From positions 50,064 through 114,063 of the forward strand of contig QCLZ01000005.1 in assembly GCA_003214175.1 (NCBI GenBank): DNA of 64,000 nt, given 5' to 3'. Positions 57,019-64,000 of the stretch are shown here, piece after piece. This DNA comes from Prochlorococcus sp. AG-418-I20. Its GTDB lineage: Bacteria > Cyanobacteriota > Cyanobacteriia > PCC-6307 > Cyanobiaceae. The notes beneath the pieces are model-generated. The model searched no databases, was not told the DNA's origin, and saw nothing but the letters and a program-made list of their open reading frames with translations. Position 1 is the first letter of the stretch; every line of letters begins with the position of its first letter. A program made the translations under genes and the position numbers.

Positions 57019-58284
57019 ATGAATATAGGAGAGATTAACTACTATACCCATTCAAGCAAAACTAGATGTGTATTTGTGGATAATAAAGATTTGCCGCTCA
57101 TAAGTATTGACATTTGGTGTAAGGCAGGATCTTCATTTGAGGAAAATGATAAAAATGGCACTGCTCATTTCCTAGAACATATGATTTTTAAGGGCTCTAA
57201 CGAATTAATGCCAGGTGAATTTGATCATAAAATTGAATCCTTAGGGGGAATTAGCAATGCATCAACAGGTTATGATGATGTACATTATCACGTTCTTGTA
57301 CCACCACATAACTTTAGAGAATCACTAGCTCTTTTGACAAATATCGTTGTTTCTCCGAAGTTTAATAATGATGAATTCATAAAAGAAAAAGGGGTAGTAA
57401 TCGATGAAATAAAACAACAAAATGATCAACCTGAAGAAAAACTATTTAATTACTTTTTAAATAGGGTTTGGTTAAATTTTAGTTATGGTAATTCAATATT
57501 GGGAACTGAACAATCCATAAAAAAATTAGAGATAGATGATCTAGAGAAATTTCATTCTAAACATTACACCAATGAAAAAATTTGTATTGCGATTGCTGGT
57601 AATATCTCAGAGTGTATTTATAAAAGTTTTGAAAAAAGTGAACTATCTGGAATAAATAAAAAATTTACTTATAAGGTTAACAAATTAATAAATCCTGAAG
57701 AAATAAAACCTAAATTAAAAATAAGAACTGGAAGAGAACAAATTAACTTCGACAATTTGGAGTTTTCAAGAATATTTATGGCCTGGTTTATCCCAAACGT
57801 TAATAATCAAAAAAACATAATCGGTTTAGAAATTTTGGCATCGATACTCTCCGTAGGAAGAAATAGCAGATTGGTAAAAATTCTAAAAGAAGATAAAAAT
57901 CTCGTAGAGTCAGTATTTGTAGATGTTAATGCTGGGGAACAAGGTGGATTATTTATTATTGAAGCAAGTTGTGAAAACAAAGATATTAATATAGTAGAAG
58001 AGTTAATAAATAAATCAATAGAAGAAATTTCGAATTTCAGAAGTTTAACTTTAGATGAATTGCAAAAAGCCACAAACATCGTAAAAAGCAATTATGTTTT
58101 TAATCTAGAAACATCTACTCAGCTTTCTTCATATTTTGGAAATGAACTTCTATGGGGCAGGAAATCTTCAATTAATGATTTAAAATTTCATCTAGATTAC
58201 TGGAATGATTTGGAAAATTTTAAAGAGATCTTTCAATATATTCGAGGAGACAATTTTACTTTAATTGCTTCCCCTAATAAATGA
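57019..58284 (+). CDS. M16 zinc metallopeptidase, catalytic subunit-like
   Basis: A 421-residue pitrilysin-family peptidase. The inverted zinc motif HFLEHMIFKGS (HxxEH) lies near residue 49, with the distal Glu in VVIDEIKQQNDQPEE. Two tandem M16 domains fill the length. It is coupled (ATGA) to a second M16 gene lacking the zinc motif, the usual catalytic/non-catalytic pair that degrades short peptides such as leftover signal or transit peptides. Confidence 0.92.
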   Translation: MNIGEINYYTHSSKTRCVFVDNKDLPLISIDIWCKAGSSFEENDKNGTAHFLEHMIFKGSNELMPGEFDHKIESLGGISNASTGYDDVHYHVLVPPHNFRESLALLTNIVVSPKFNNDEFIKEKGVVIDEIKQQNDQPEEKLFNYFLNRVWLNFSYGNSILGTEQSIKKLEIDDLEKFHSKHYTNEKICIAIAGNISECIYKSFEKSELSGINKKFTYKVNKLINPEEIKPKLKIRTGREQINFDNLEFSRIFMAWFIPNVNNQKNIIGLEILASILSVGRNSRLVKILKEDKNLVESVFVDVNAGEQGGLFIIEASCENKDINIVEELINKSIEEISNFRSLTLDELQKATNIVKSNYVFNLETSTQLSSYFGNELLWGRKSSINDLKFHLDYWNDLENFKEIFQYIRGDNFTLIASPNK

Positions 58285-59504
58285 CAAAAAGATATTTTTT
58301 TAACCATAAAAAAAGAAATTTCTCAATTGCTTTAATTTGGATTAAAGGAGGAAGCAATAAAGATAGTCCAGAAAAAAGAGGTATCAATAAGATTCTATGT
58401 TCATTACTTACTCGAGGATGTGAAGGCTTTGATAAGTTAGAGCTTTCTGAGTTTATTGAATCTTTTGGAGCAGAATTAAATCAAGATGTATTTGAAGATG
58501 GCATTTCTATAAATATCAAATCTCTAAATGAACATTTCAGCAAACTGCATCCTTTATTAGATTTAATAATCGAAAAGCCAATTTTCTCAGAGTTTGAATT
58601 TGAGAAAGTCAAAAAATCTTCTATTGATTTAATAAAAAAAGATAAAGAAAATCCATTCAATGTTTGTTTTGAAAAGTGGAGAAAAATTGTATACTCAAAC
58701 CATCCTTATGCTTTTAACACAATTGGTAATGTAAATGGCATAACTAATATTACCTATCACGATGTTTTAACTGAGTTTAAAAATTTCAGAAATAGAGAAA
58801 AGTATTTAATTTCAAATAATTTTGATGTAAATGGAGAAGAATTAGTAACGATAAATAAAAGAATTTTCAAAGAACAATCAGTCCTGAAAAACTATTCTTT
58901 AAATAAACTGAATATATGTGATTACGTTATAAATGACTCGAATCAAACAATAATAATGATAGGGAATCAAACTTGTTCTCGAAAAAGTAGCGAATACTTA
59001 CAACTTAAAGTTCTAGAGTCATATTTATCTTTTGGAATGAGCTCTGCTTTATTTAAACTTTTCAGAGAAAAAAATGGAATCACCTATGACCTGGGTGTTT
59101 ATTATCCAGTAAGGGTTGAAAATGCTCCATTTTTAGTATATTTATCGGTATCTAATAAGAATGCTCTATTTGCTTTTAAACTTTTATCTTCGCTATGGAG
59201 AAATTTACTGTTGAACCCTTTAATTGATAGAGAAATGTTTTTAGCGAAGGAAAAATTAAAAGGTTCTTTTCTTTTAAGTAATCAATCATTAGATGAAATT
59301 TTACAACGCAATATACAGTTAATAAGCTATGGGATACAACCTATTTCTGAAGTTGAATTAAATTCAAGAATTGATGAAATATCTTCTTTAGATATCCTTA
59401 GAATTACTAATAAATATTTCAAGAAACCTTTCTTGAGTATTTCTGGCAACAAAAAAATATGCTTAGAAATCAAAAATATATGGAAGAAAAACTTTTCTAC
59501 TTAA
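58281..59504 (+). CDS. M16 peptidase family protein, non-catalytic partner
   Basis: A 407-residue M16-fold protein without HxxEH: LTRGCEGFDKLELSEFIESFGAEL takes the place of the zinc helix. The second half carries the Arg/Tyr pair (REKNGITYDLGVYYP) that completes the active site of the partner. Its start overlaps the catalytic gene by 4 bp. A heterodimer is very likely. Confidence 0.9.
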   Translation: MTKRYFFNHKKRNFSIALIWIKGGSNKDSPEKRGINKILCSLLTRGCEGFDKLELSEFIESFGAELNQDVFEDGISINIKSLNEHFSKLHPLLDLIIEKPIFSEFEFEKVKKSSIDLIKKDKENPFNVCFEKWRKIVYSNHPYAFNTIGNVNGITNITYHDVLTEFKNFRNREKYLISNNFDVNGEELVTINKRIFKEQSVLKNYSLNKLNICDYVINDSNQTIIMIGNQTCSRKSSEYLQLKVLESYLSFGMSSALFKLFREKNGITYDLGVYYPVRVENAPFLVYLSVSNKNALFAFKLLSSLWRNLLLNPLIDREMFLAKEKLKGSFLLSNQSLDEILQRNIQLISYGIQPISEVELNSRIDEISSLDILRITNKYFKKPFLSISGNKKICLEIKNIWKKNFST

Positions 59505-59710
59505 ATCTTCTCAATTTTATCAATATCAATTAAAAAGGCCCCTCTTCTAAACTTAACTTCAACAGTTTCAGGAGATTTTATTGATAGGATTTCTCCGATT
59601 TCATCAATCGCCACCAAATCAGGTGGTCTTAGCATTGGCATATTATCTGAGGTCTTTAGGTAAGAAACTGGGGCAATTAACTTAACCTTCTCTTTGATCT
59701 CAAATTTCAT
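59501..59710 (-). CDS. sipA: SipA (DUF3148) homologue
   Basis: A 69-residue SH3-like beta protein. VKLIAPVSYLKTSDNMPMLRPPDL and EVKFRRGAFLIDIDKIE are the core of DUF3148. In Synechococcus SipA binds and activates the histidine kinase NblS, linking it to high-light signalling. It overlaps the M16 partner's end by 4 bp in convergent arrangement and diverges from ftsH. Confidence 0.85.
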   Translation of the reverse strand: MKFEIKEKVKLIAPVSYLKTSDNMPMLRPPDLVAIDEIGEILSIKSPETVEVKFRRGAFLIDIDKIEKI

Positions 59711-59817
59711 TAATAAAATCTTATACAGTCAAGAGTATATAAGCATAAAATTAGAGAAAGTTTCAACGAAAAGGACTGATCCAGTTTAGAATAATTAAAT
59801 TAAGTAATAACAAGTTA

Positions 59818-61731
59818 ATGAATCAGAAATTTAAAACATTAATTTTATGGGCTCTACCCATTGTTTTAGTAATAGGACTCTCATACCAATTTTTATCTTC
59901 CAGCAATGTTGATTCACTTAAATCAAATGGAACTACTGTGGCACCGAGAAATACCGCTGTAGCAAGAGTAAGTTATGGTAGATTTTTAGATTACATTAAT
60001 TCGGGAAGAGTAACATCAGTAGATATATTTGAAGGAGGTAGAAACGCAGTTATTGAAACGATAGACTCGGATCTAGATAATAAAGTACAAAGATTACGTG
60101 TAGACCTTCCTGGTTTAACTCCTGAACTTATCAATAATTTAAAAAATGAGGGAATTAGTTTTGACGTGCATCCTGTTAAAACAGCTCCACCTGCACTGGG
60201 GATATTGGGTAATTTGCTTTTCCCAGCTATTTTAATTGGAGGTCTAATTTTACTAGCCAGGAGATCGAACGGCATGCCAGGAGGGCCTGGTCAAGCAATG
60301 CAATTTGGAAAGACAAAGGCAAGATTTGCAATGGAAGCTGAAACGGGTGTTGTTTTTGATGACGTTGCAGGTGTAAATGAAGCTAAACAGGATTTACAAG
60401 AAGTTGTCACTTTTTTGAAAAAACCAGAAAAATTTACTTCTGTAGGTGCAAGGATTCCGAAAGGTGTTCTATTGGTAGGACCTCCTGGAACTGGTAAAAC
60501 TCTCTTAGCAAAAGCCATTGCAGGTGAAGCAGGTGTTCCATTTTTCTCATTATCAGGTTCAGAATTCGTTGAAATGTTTGTTGGTGTTGGAGCTAGTAGG
60601 GTAAGGGACCTTTTTAAAAGAGCAAAAGAAAATAGTCCTTGTTTAATTTTTATTGATGAAATAGATGCTGTTGGAAGGCAAAGAGGAGCTGGTATTGGTG
60701 GAGGTAATGATGAGCGAGAACAAACTCTCAACCAATTGCTTACTGAAATGGATGGTTTCGAAGGTAATAGTGGCATAATAATAATTGCAGCTACAAACAG
60801 GCCCGATGTACTTGACTCAGCTCTAATGAGACCTGGCAGATTTGATAGACAGGTTACTGTAGACGCACCTGATATTAAAGGCAGACTATCAATATTAGAA
60901 GTTCATTCAAGGAACAAGAAACTTCAAGAGGATTTAACACTTGAAAGCATTGCGAGAAGAACACCAGGGTTTACTGGAGCAGATTTAGCAAATTTATTAA
61001 ATGAGGCAGCTATATTAACTGCCAGAAGGAGAAAAGACTCTATCAGCATTTTAGAAATTGATGACTCTGTAGATAGAATTATCGCTGGGATGGAAGGATC
61101 TCCATTAACAGATGGTAGAAGCAAGAGATTAATTGCTTATCATGAAGTTGGCCATGCTCTTATAGGTTCATTAGTAAAAGCTCATGATCCAGTTCAAAAA
61201 GTCACCGTCATTCCAAGAGGTCAGGCCAAAGGGTTAACTTGGTTTACTCCAGACGATGAACAAACCCTTGTAAGCAGGGCTCAACTAAAAGCGAGAATAA
61301 TGGGTGCTTTAGGAGGAAGAGCTGCTGAAGATGTAGTTTTTGGGAAAGGTGAGATTACAACAGGGGCTGGAGGTGATTTTCAACAAGTTGCTTCTATGGC
61401 TCGTCAAATGGTTACAAGATTTGGGATGAGTAATCTAGGTCCGATAGCTTTAGAAAGTGGTAATCAAGAAGTATTTGTTGGTAGAGATTTAATGACCAGA
61501 AGTGAAGTTTCCGATTCAATCTCTAAACAAATAGATGAAAGTGTAAGAGTAATGGTAAAGGAATGTTATAAGGAGACTTACGCTATAGTCAGCAAAAATA
61601 GAGAAGCTATGGATAAAATAGTTGATTTACTTATCGAAAAAGAAACATTAGACGGTGAAGAATTTGTAAGTATACTTTCTAAATTCACTAAAATTCCAGA
61701 GAAAGATAGAACTCCTCAATTATTAAGTTAA
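59818..61731 (+). CDS. ftsH: ATP-dependent zinc protease FtsH (FtsH2-like)
   Basis: A 637-residue membrane AAA+ protease that removes damaged D1 from photosystem II. An N-terminal helix and a periplasmic/lumenal domain (to about residue 125) precede a second helix. Walker A GPPGTGKT, Walker B IFIDEID, the SRH with [19 protein letters not shown], the zinc motif HEVGHAL and the second metal ligand in GAGGDFQQV are intact. The closest pattern I know is Synechocystis FtsH2 (Slr0228). thf1 lies just beyond clpP. Confidence 0.97.
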   Translation: MNQKFKTLILWALPIVLVIGLSYQFLSSSNVDSLKSNGTTVAPRNTAVARVSYGRFLDYINSGRVTSVDIFEGGRNAVIETIDSDLDNKVQRLRVDLPGLTPELINNLKNEGISFDVHPVKTAPPALGILGNLLFPAILIGGLILLARRSNGMPGGPGQAMQFGKTKARFAMEAETGVVFDDVAGVNEAKQDLQEVVTFLKKPEKFTSVGARIPKGVLLVGPPGTGKTLLAKAIAGEAGVPFFSLSGSEFVEMFVGVGASRVRDLFKRAKENSPCLIFIDEIDAVGRQRGAGIGGGNDEREQTLNQLLTEMDGFEGNSGIIIIAATNRPDVLDSALMRPGRFDRQVTVDAPDIKGRLSILEVHSRNKKLQEDLTLESIARRTPGFTGADLANLLNEAAILTARRRKDSISILEIDDSVDRIIAGMEGSPLTDGRSKRLIAYHEVGHALIGSLVKAHDPVQKVTVIPRGQAKGLTWFTPDDEQTLVSRAQLKARIMGALGGRAAEDVVFGKGEITTGAGGDFQQVASMARQMVTRFGMSNLGPIALESGNQEVFVGRDLMTRSEVSDSISKQIDESVRVMVKECYKETYAIVSKNREAMDKIVDLLIEKETLDGEEFVSILSKFTKIPEKDRTPQLLS

Positions 61732-62315
61732 ACTTTAATAGGTTTTTTATCCAAAACCAGATCAATTAATCCGTACTCAACCGCCTCTTTTGGGGACATA
61801 TAAAAATCTCTATCAGTATCTTCTTTGATCGTTTCATAATCCTTTCCAGTTCTTTCTGACAATTCGGTATTAAGTCGCTCTTTTAAAAACAAAATTTCAT
61901 CTGCTTGAATTCTTATATCACTGGCTTGCCCCCTAGCACCTCCAAGTGGTTGGTGAATCATTATTCTTGAATGTGTAAGGCTGCTTCTTTTCCCTTTAGT
62001 ACCTGCAGCTAACAAAAAAGCACCCATACTAGCTGCCAAACCAACACAAACTGTATTAATGTCAGGCTTAACATGCTGCATTGTGTCAAAAATACCCAAC
62101 CCATCATATACGGATCCTCCTGGAGAATTTATGTACATATAGATATCCTTGTCGGGATCCTCTGCTTCAAGGAATAATAATTGGGCAACTACTCTATTAG
62201 CTGTTTCACTAGTAACTTGTTCTCCCAAAAAGATTATTCTTTCTCTTAATAATCTCGAATAAATATCAAAGACTCTTTCACTACCACCAGATTCTTCTAA
62301 GACTAAAGGGATCAT
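61728..62315 (-). CDS. clpP: ATP-dependent Clp protease proteolytic subunit
   Basis: A 195-residue serine protease. The catalytic Ser is in [14 protein letters not shown], the His in [11 protein letters not shown] and the Asp in TDRDFYMS. All three are kept, so this is an active ClpP rather than ClpR. It is convergent with ftsH (4-bp overlap) and diverges from thf1. Confidence 0.97.
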   Translation of the reverse strand: MIPLVLEESGGSERVFDIYSRLLRERIIFLGEQVTSETANRVVAQLLFLEAEDPDKDIYMYINSPGGSVYDGLGIFDTMQHVKPDINTVCVGLAASMGAFLLAAGTKGKRSSLTHSRIMIHQPLGGARGQASDIRIQADEILFLKERLNTELSERTGKDYETIKEDTDRDFYMSPKEAVEYGLIDLVLDKKPIKV

Positions 62316-62350
62316 AATAATATTTATCTGTTTATTAGATATTAACGATA

Positions 62351-62998
62351 ATGAGTCAACATACGCTAACCTTATTAAGGTTTACATATAAAAAATTGAA
62401 AGAAAAGTTGACTGTCTCAGATAGCAAAAAGTTATTTCATGAACAATTCCCATACGTTATTCCAGGTTTATATAAAAGAATAGTTGACGAAATGCTCGTT
62501 GAACTAAATCTTTTAAATCATCAAAACGAATTCACACAGGACCCTCTCTTTTGTGTAGGGATCACAGAAACATTTAAAGAATTAACGCAAGGATACAAAC
62601 CCGAGAAACATCTGGATCTTCTTTTTGAATCTTTATGCATTTCAACAAATTTTGAAGCTAAAGAAGTGAGAGAAATCTCTAAAACATCTCAAATGGAACT
62701 TAAGGATAAATCGCCTAAAGAAATTCTAGAATTTTTGAAAGAAAAAAATGATTTTAAACTTTATCCTTCAAGGATATTAAACTTAGGTCTATATATAATA
62801 ATTTCTAAAACACAAGATCTCAAAGGGAAAAATGAATCAGAGGCAAATAAAATCATATTTGATATTTTTGAGAAGTTAAATTTATCAATCATTAAAGCAG
62901 AAAAAGATATAGGGATTTACAAAAGTAGTTTATTAAAAATGAAACAAGCAAAAGAATTAATTGAAGAACTAAGAATAAAAGACAAGAAAAAAGTTTAA
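62351..62998 (+). CDS. thf1: Thylakoid formation protein Thf1/Psb29
   Basis: A 215-residue helical protein. [26 protein letters not shown] is the family hallmark, with a Lys/Glu-rich C-terminal coiled coil. Psb29 binds FtsH2/FtsH3 and is needed for their accumulation and for PSII repair, so placement next to ftsH and clpP is functionally sensible. The start is 35 bp from the clpP start. Confidence 0.93.
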   Translation: MSQHTLTLLRFTYKKLKEKLTVSDSKKLFHEQFPYVIPGLYKRIVDEMLVELNLLNHQNEFTQDPLFCVGITETFKELTQGYKPEKHLDLLFESLCISTNFEAKEVREISKTSQMELKDKSPKEILEFLKEKNDFKLYPSRILNLGLYIIISKTQDLKGKNESEANKIIFDIFEKLNLSIIKAEKDIGIYKSSLLKMKQAKELIEELRIKDKKKV

Positions 62999-63009
62999 AA
63001 AAAAAGTAT

Positions 63010-63150
63010 TTATGAGTTCAGTCTTTTCTTATCTTTCCAAGAAATATAAGAAATATATATTACGGCTAGTGTTATAAAAATAAGTAGAACAAATGATGTA
63101 ATTAAAAGAAATTTACTTAAAAATACCTCATTTGTAAAAATTGGAATCAT
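63010..63150 (-). CDS. 46-residue single-helix membrane protein coupled to petN
   Basis: An ATG frame whose start overlaps the petN stop by 4 bp (ATGA). It begins [14 protein letters not shown], continues into a membrane helix (residues about 14-37, rich in L, I, F, V), and ends in [10 protein letters not shown], a positive cytoplasmic/stromal tail. The size and topology match small photosynthetic-complex subunits. The overlap implies co-translation with PetN. I recall no confident family name. Confidence 0.75.
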
Positions 63151-63248
63151 ATGTCAATAGACCCGTCACCATTTCTACCCCAAACGACCATTGCAATTGA
63201 AAAAGTAAAAATAGCAGCTAAAGCAGCCCAACCTATCTGAAAAATCAT
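63147..63248 (-). CDS. petN: Cytochrome b6-f complex subunit 8 (PetN)
   Basis: A 33-residue single-helix subunit, too short for most ORF scans. The protein has [17 protein letters not shown] as its helix and ends [11 protein letters not shown], nearly the invariant PetN C-terminus. It stabilises the cytochrome b6f dimer in thylakoids. The downstream 46-codon ORF overlaps its stop. The 113-bp region before it should hold its promoter but shows no strong hexamers. Confidence 0.95.
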
Positions 63249-63361
63249 TTTTAATAACTTACTAGTATAAATATAACAGAACTTCAAAAATATTTTTCAT
63301 TTCTAATCAAAAATTTATTTCTCAGAAACAGAATTTTGTAAATAGAATAAAAATAAAAAAT

Positions 63362-63640
63362 TTGGGTAGATTAGTATTAAATCATAGTACAAATATAGAA
63401 GGTCTAATTCCAATACTTCAAAAATTAGCCCTTCACATTAATATCAAAACTATTACTCCAGCAGCGATTTCAAGAGTAAGAGGAAGATCTTCTAAGTTAA
63501 TTATTAGATTGTCAGTTAAAACCATCAACGGATATAAAGCAATCGCAAGAAAGGGTAAAACAGCCCAAGAAATTTTTATATCAACAGACTTAAGTAAAGA
63601 TGAATTGAAACAGATTATAGATATTTACAAGAGAAAGTAG
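63362..63640 (+). CDS. DUF2103 protein
   Basis: A 92-residue basic protein starting at TTG (no upstream ATG in frame). MGRLVLNHSTNIEGLIPIL, ITPAAISRVRGRSSKLIIRLSV and YKAIARKGKTAQEIFIST match DUF2103 of cyanobacteria. The Arg/Lys-rich RVRGRSSK segment suggests contact with nucleic acid or phosphate. Function unknown. Divergent from petN. Confidence 0.8.
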   Translation: MGRLVLNHSTNIEGLIPILQKLALHINIKTITPAAISRVRGRSSKLIIRLSVKTINGYKAIARKGKTAQEIFISTDLSKDELKQIIDIYKRK

Positions 63641-63679
63641 TTTAATTATTGATATTATGATTCTCTTGGTAAAAAACTA

Positions 63680-63886
63680 ATGAAAATTGCATTTAGATTA
63701 AGTTTATTATTTTTTGCCTTGTTCACAATTGGAGAGGAATCATTCTCACTTACTGATTATCAAATAAAACAAATCTGTAAAAAAGAGAGAAGGGAATCAA
63801 ATTGCATAAAAAGTCTTAAAAAGAAAAGATTTAATCTGAAAGAAGGAAATACTATTGAAATTCCAGTAATACCTTATAAAAGGTAA
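63680..63886 (+). CDS. Small secreted hypothetical protein, 68 residues
   Basis: A signal peptide (MKIAFRLSLLFFALFTIGEESFS) is followed by a 45-residue basic mature part containing two cysteines (QICKKERRESNCIKS) spaced to form a disulfide, and a short tail IEIPVIPYKR. It may act in the periplasm or lumen. No family recognised. Starts 39 bp after the DUF2103 gene. Confidence 0.65.
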   Translation: MKIAFRLSLLFFALFTIGEESFSLTDYQIKQICKKERRESNCIKSLKKKRFNLKEGNTIEIPVIPYKR

Positions 63887-63893
63887 CAAGAAT

Positions 63894-64000
63894 TTAAATT
63901 TCAAATTCAGATTCGAAAAGATTAAATGAATTTTGATAATTCAAGAGAATTTCATCTGAATTTTCATTAAAACCTCTTTCTTCATAATCTTCTTTTAATT
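63894..64000 (-). CDS. C-terminal fragment of a protein running off the right edge
   Basis: A frame open from the window edge to a TAA at 63894-63896 on the minus strand gives about 35 residues, acidic and Asn-rich (EERGFNENSDEILLNYQ..., ending ESEFEI). The open length and acidic tail suggest the end of a real gene. Nothing identifies the family. Confidence 0.5.
   Translation of the reverse strand, partial: LKEDYEERGFNENSDEILLNYQNSFNLFESEFEI

Noticed and set aside
60291..60776. 161-codon antisense frame inside ftsH
   Set aside because: It lies opposite a perfectly conserved AAA domain; its translation is a Ser/Pro/Leu-rich shadow with no motif.
1..64000. CRISPR arrays, insertion sequences, prophage or tRNA-linked islands
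   Set aside because: No regularly spaced repeats, transposase or integrase genes, terminal repeats or tRNA genes were seen on reading both strands.

Overview
The window is a gene-dense, very AT-rich stretch of a picocyanobacterial chromosome. Gene content points to Prochlorococcus, most likely a high-light clade: PetN, ChlP, CcsA, Thf1/Psb29, SipA, PcyA, DevBCA, an FtsH2-type protease and Calvin-cycle genes sit among very short intergenic gaps, with many TTG/GTG starts and 1-4 bp gene overlaps. The assignment rests on recognising protein families and gene order from memory, not on a search. I saw no rRNA, tRNA, insertion sequence, prophage or CRISPR array.

Layout. (1) 1-4000 is an iron-related patch: an ABC ATPase, a Zn-ribbon membrane peptide, a Crp-family regulator behind two Fur-box-like sequences, a ferritin, an overlooked 40-residue Lys/Cys-rich ORF and a FutC/AfuC-like ferric-transport ATPase. 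(2) 4000-8700 is mixed housekeeping: nth, an NmrA-like oxidoreductase, a PPC-glutaredoxin fusion, pgsA, a CSP41-like protein and hisA. (3) 8780-17914 is a long same-strand run (DUF3685, thioredoxin-like, CofE-like, GNAT-like, ruvX, DUF3727, yqeG, proB, lpxD, leuB) with gaps from -4 to 28 bp. (4) 18000-22600 holds prk, accD, a secreted protein, a Gfo/Idh/MocA oxidoreductase and class II fba, closed by a bidirectional terminator. (5) 22645-28160 holds purQ/purS, a small DnaJ-type zinc finger, a CobW GTPase, a pentapeptide protein, a UPRT-like protein and ilvD. (6) 28181-35129, minus strand, is central carbon and tetrapyrrole metabolism: CIA30, pgl, gnd, glgC, hemA, glpX; rpe diverges from it. 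(7) 36095-50743 holds ccsA, lptB, DUF309, typA, two M15 D-Ala peptidases, chlP, glyS, sir and recG. (8) 50748-56977 holds rpsB-tsf behind a pseudoknot-capable leader, a glycosyltransferase, a 49-residue basic protein and a coupled pcyA-devB-devC-devA operon. (9) 57019-64000 holds a pair of M16 peptidases, sipA, ftsH, clpP, thf1, petN with a coupled 46-residue membrane ORF, DUF2103 and a secreted peptide.

How it fits together. prk, fba, glpX and rpe (Calvin cycle), pgl and gnd (oxidative pentose phosphate) and glgC (glycogen) put much of the day/night carbon switch in one 17 kb span. hemA, chlP, pcyA, ccsA and petN serve tetrapyrrole, chlorophyll and cytochrome b6f biogenesis. ftsH2, clpP and thf1 form a photosystem II proteostasis group. 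The most novel-looking items are the rpsB leader pseudoknot, the Lys/Cys-rich ORF beside a Fur-like site, the second small ORF coupled to petN, the Fur-box pair that brackets a promoter, and the PPC-glutaredoxin fusion.
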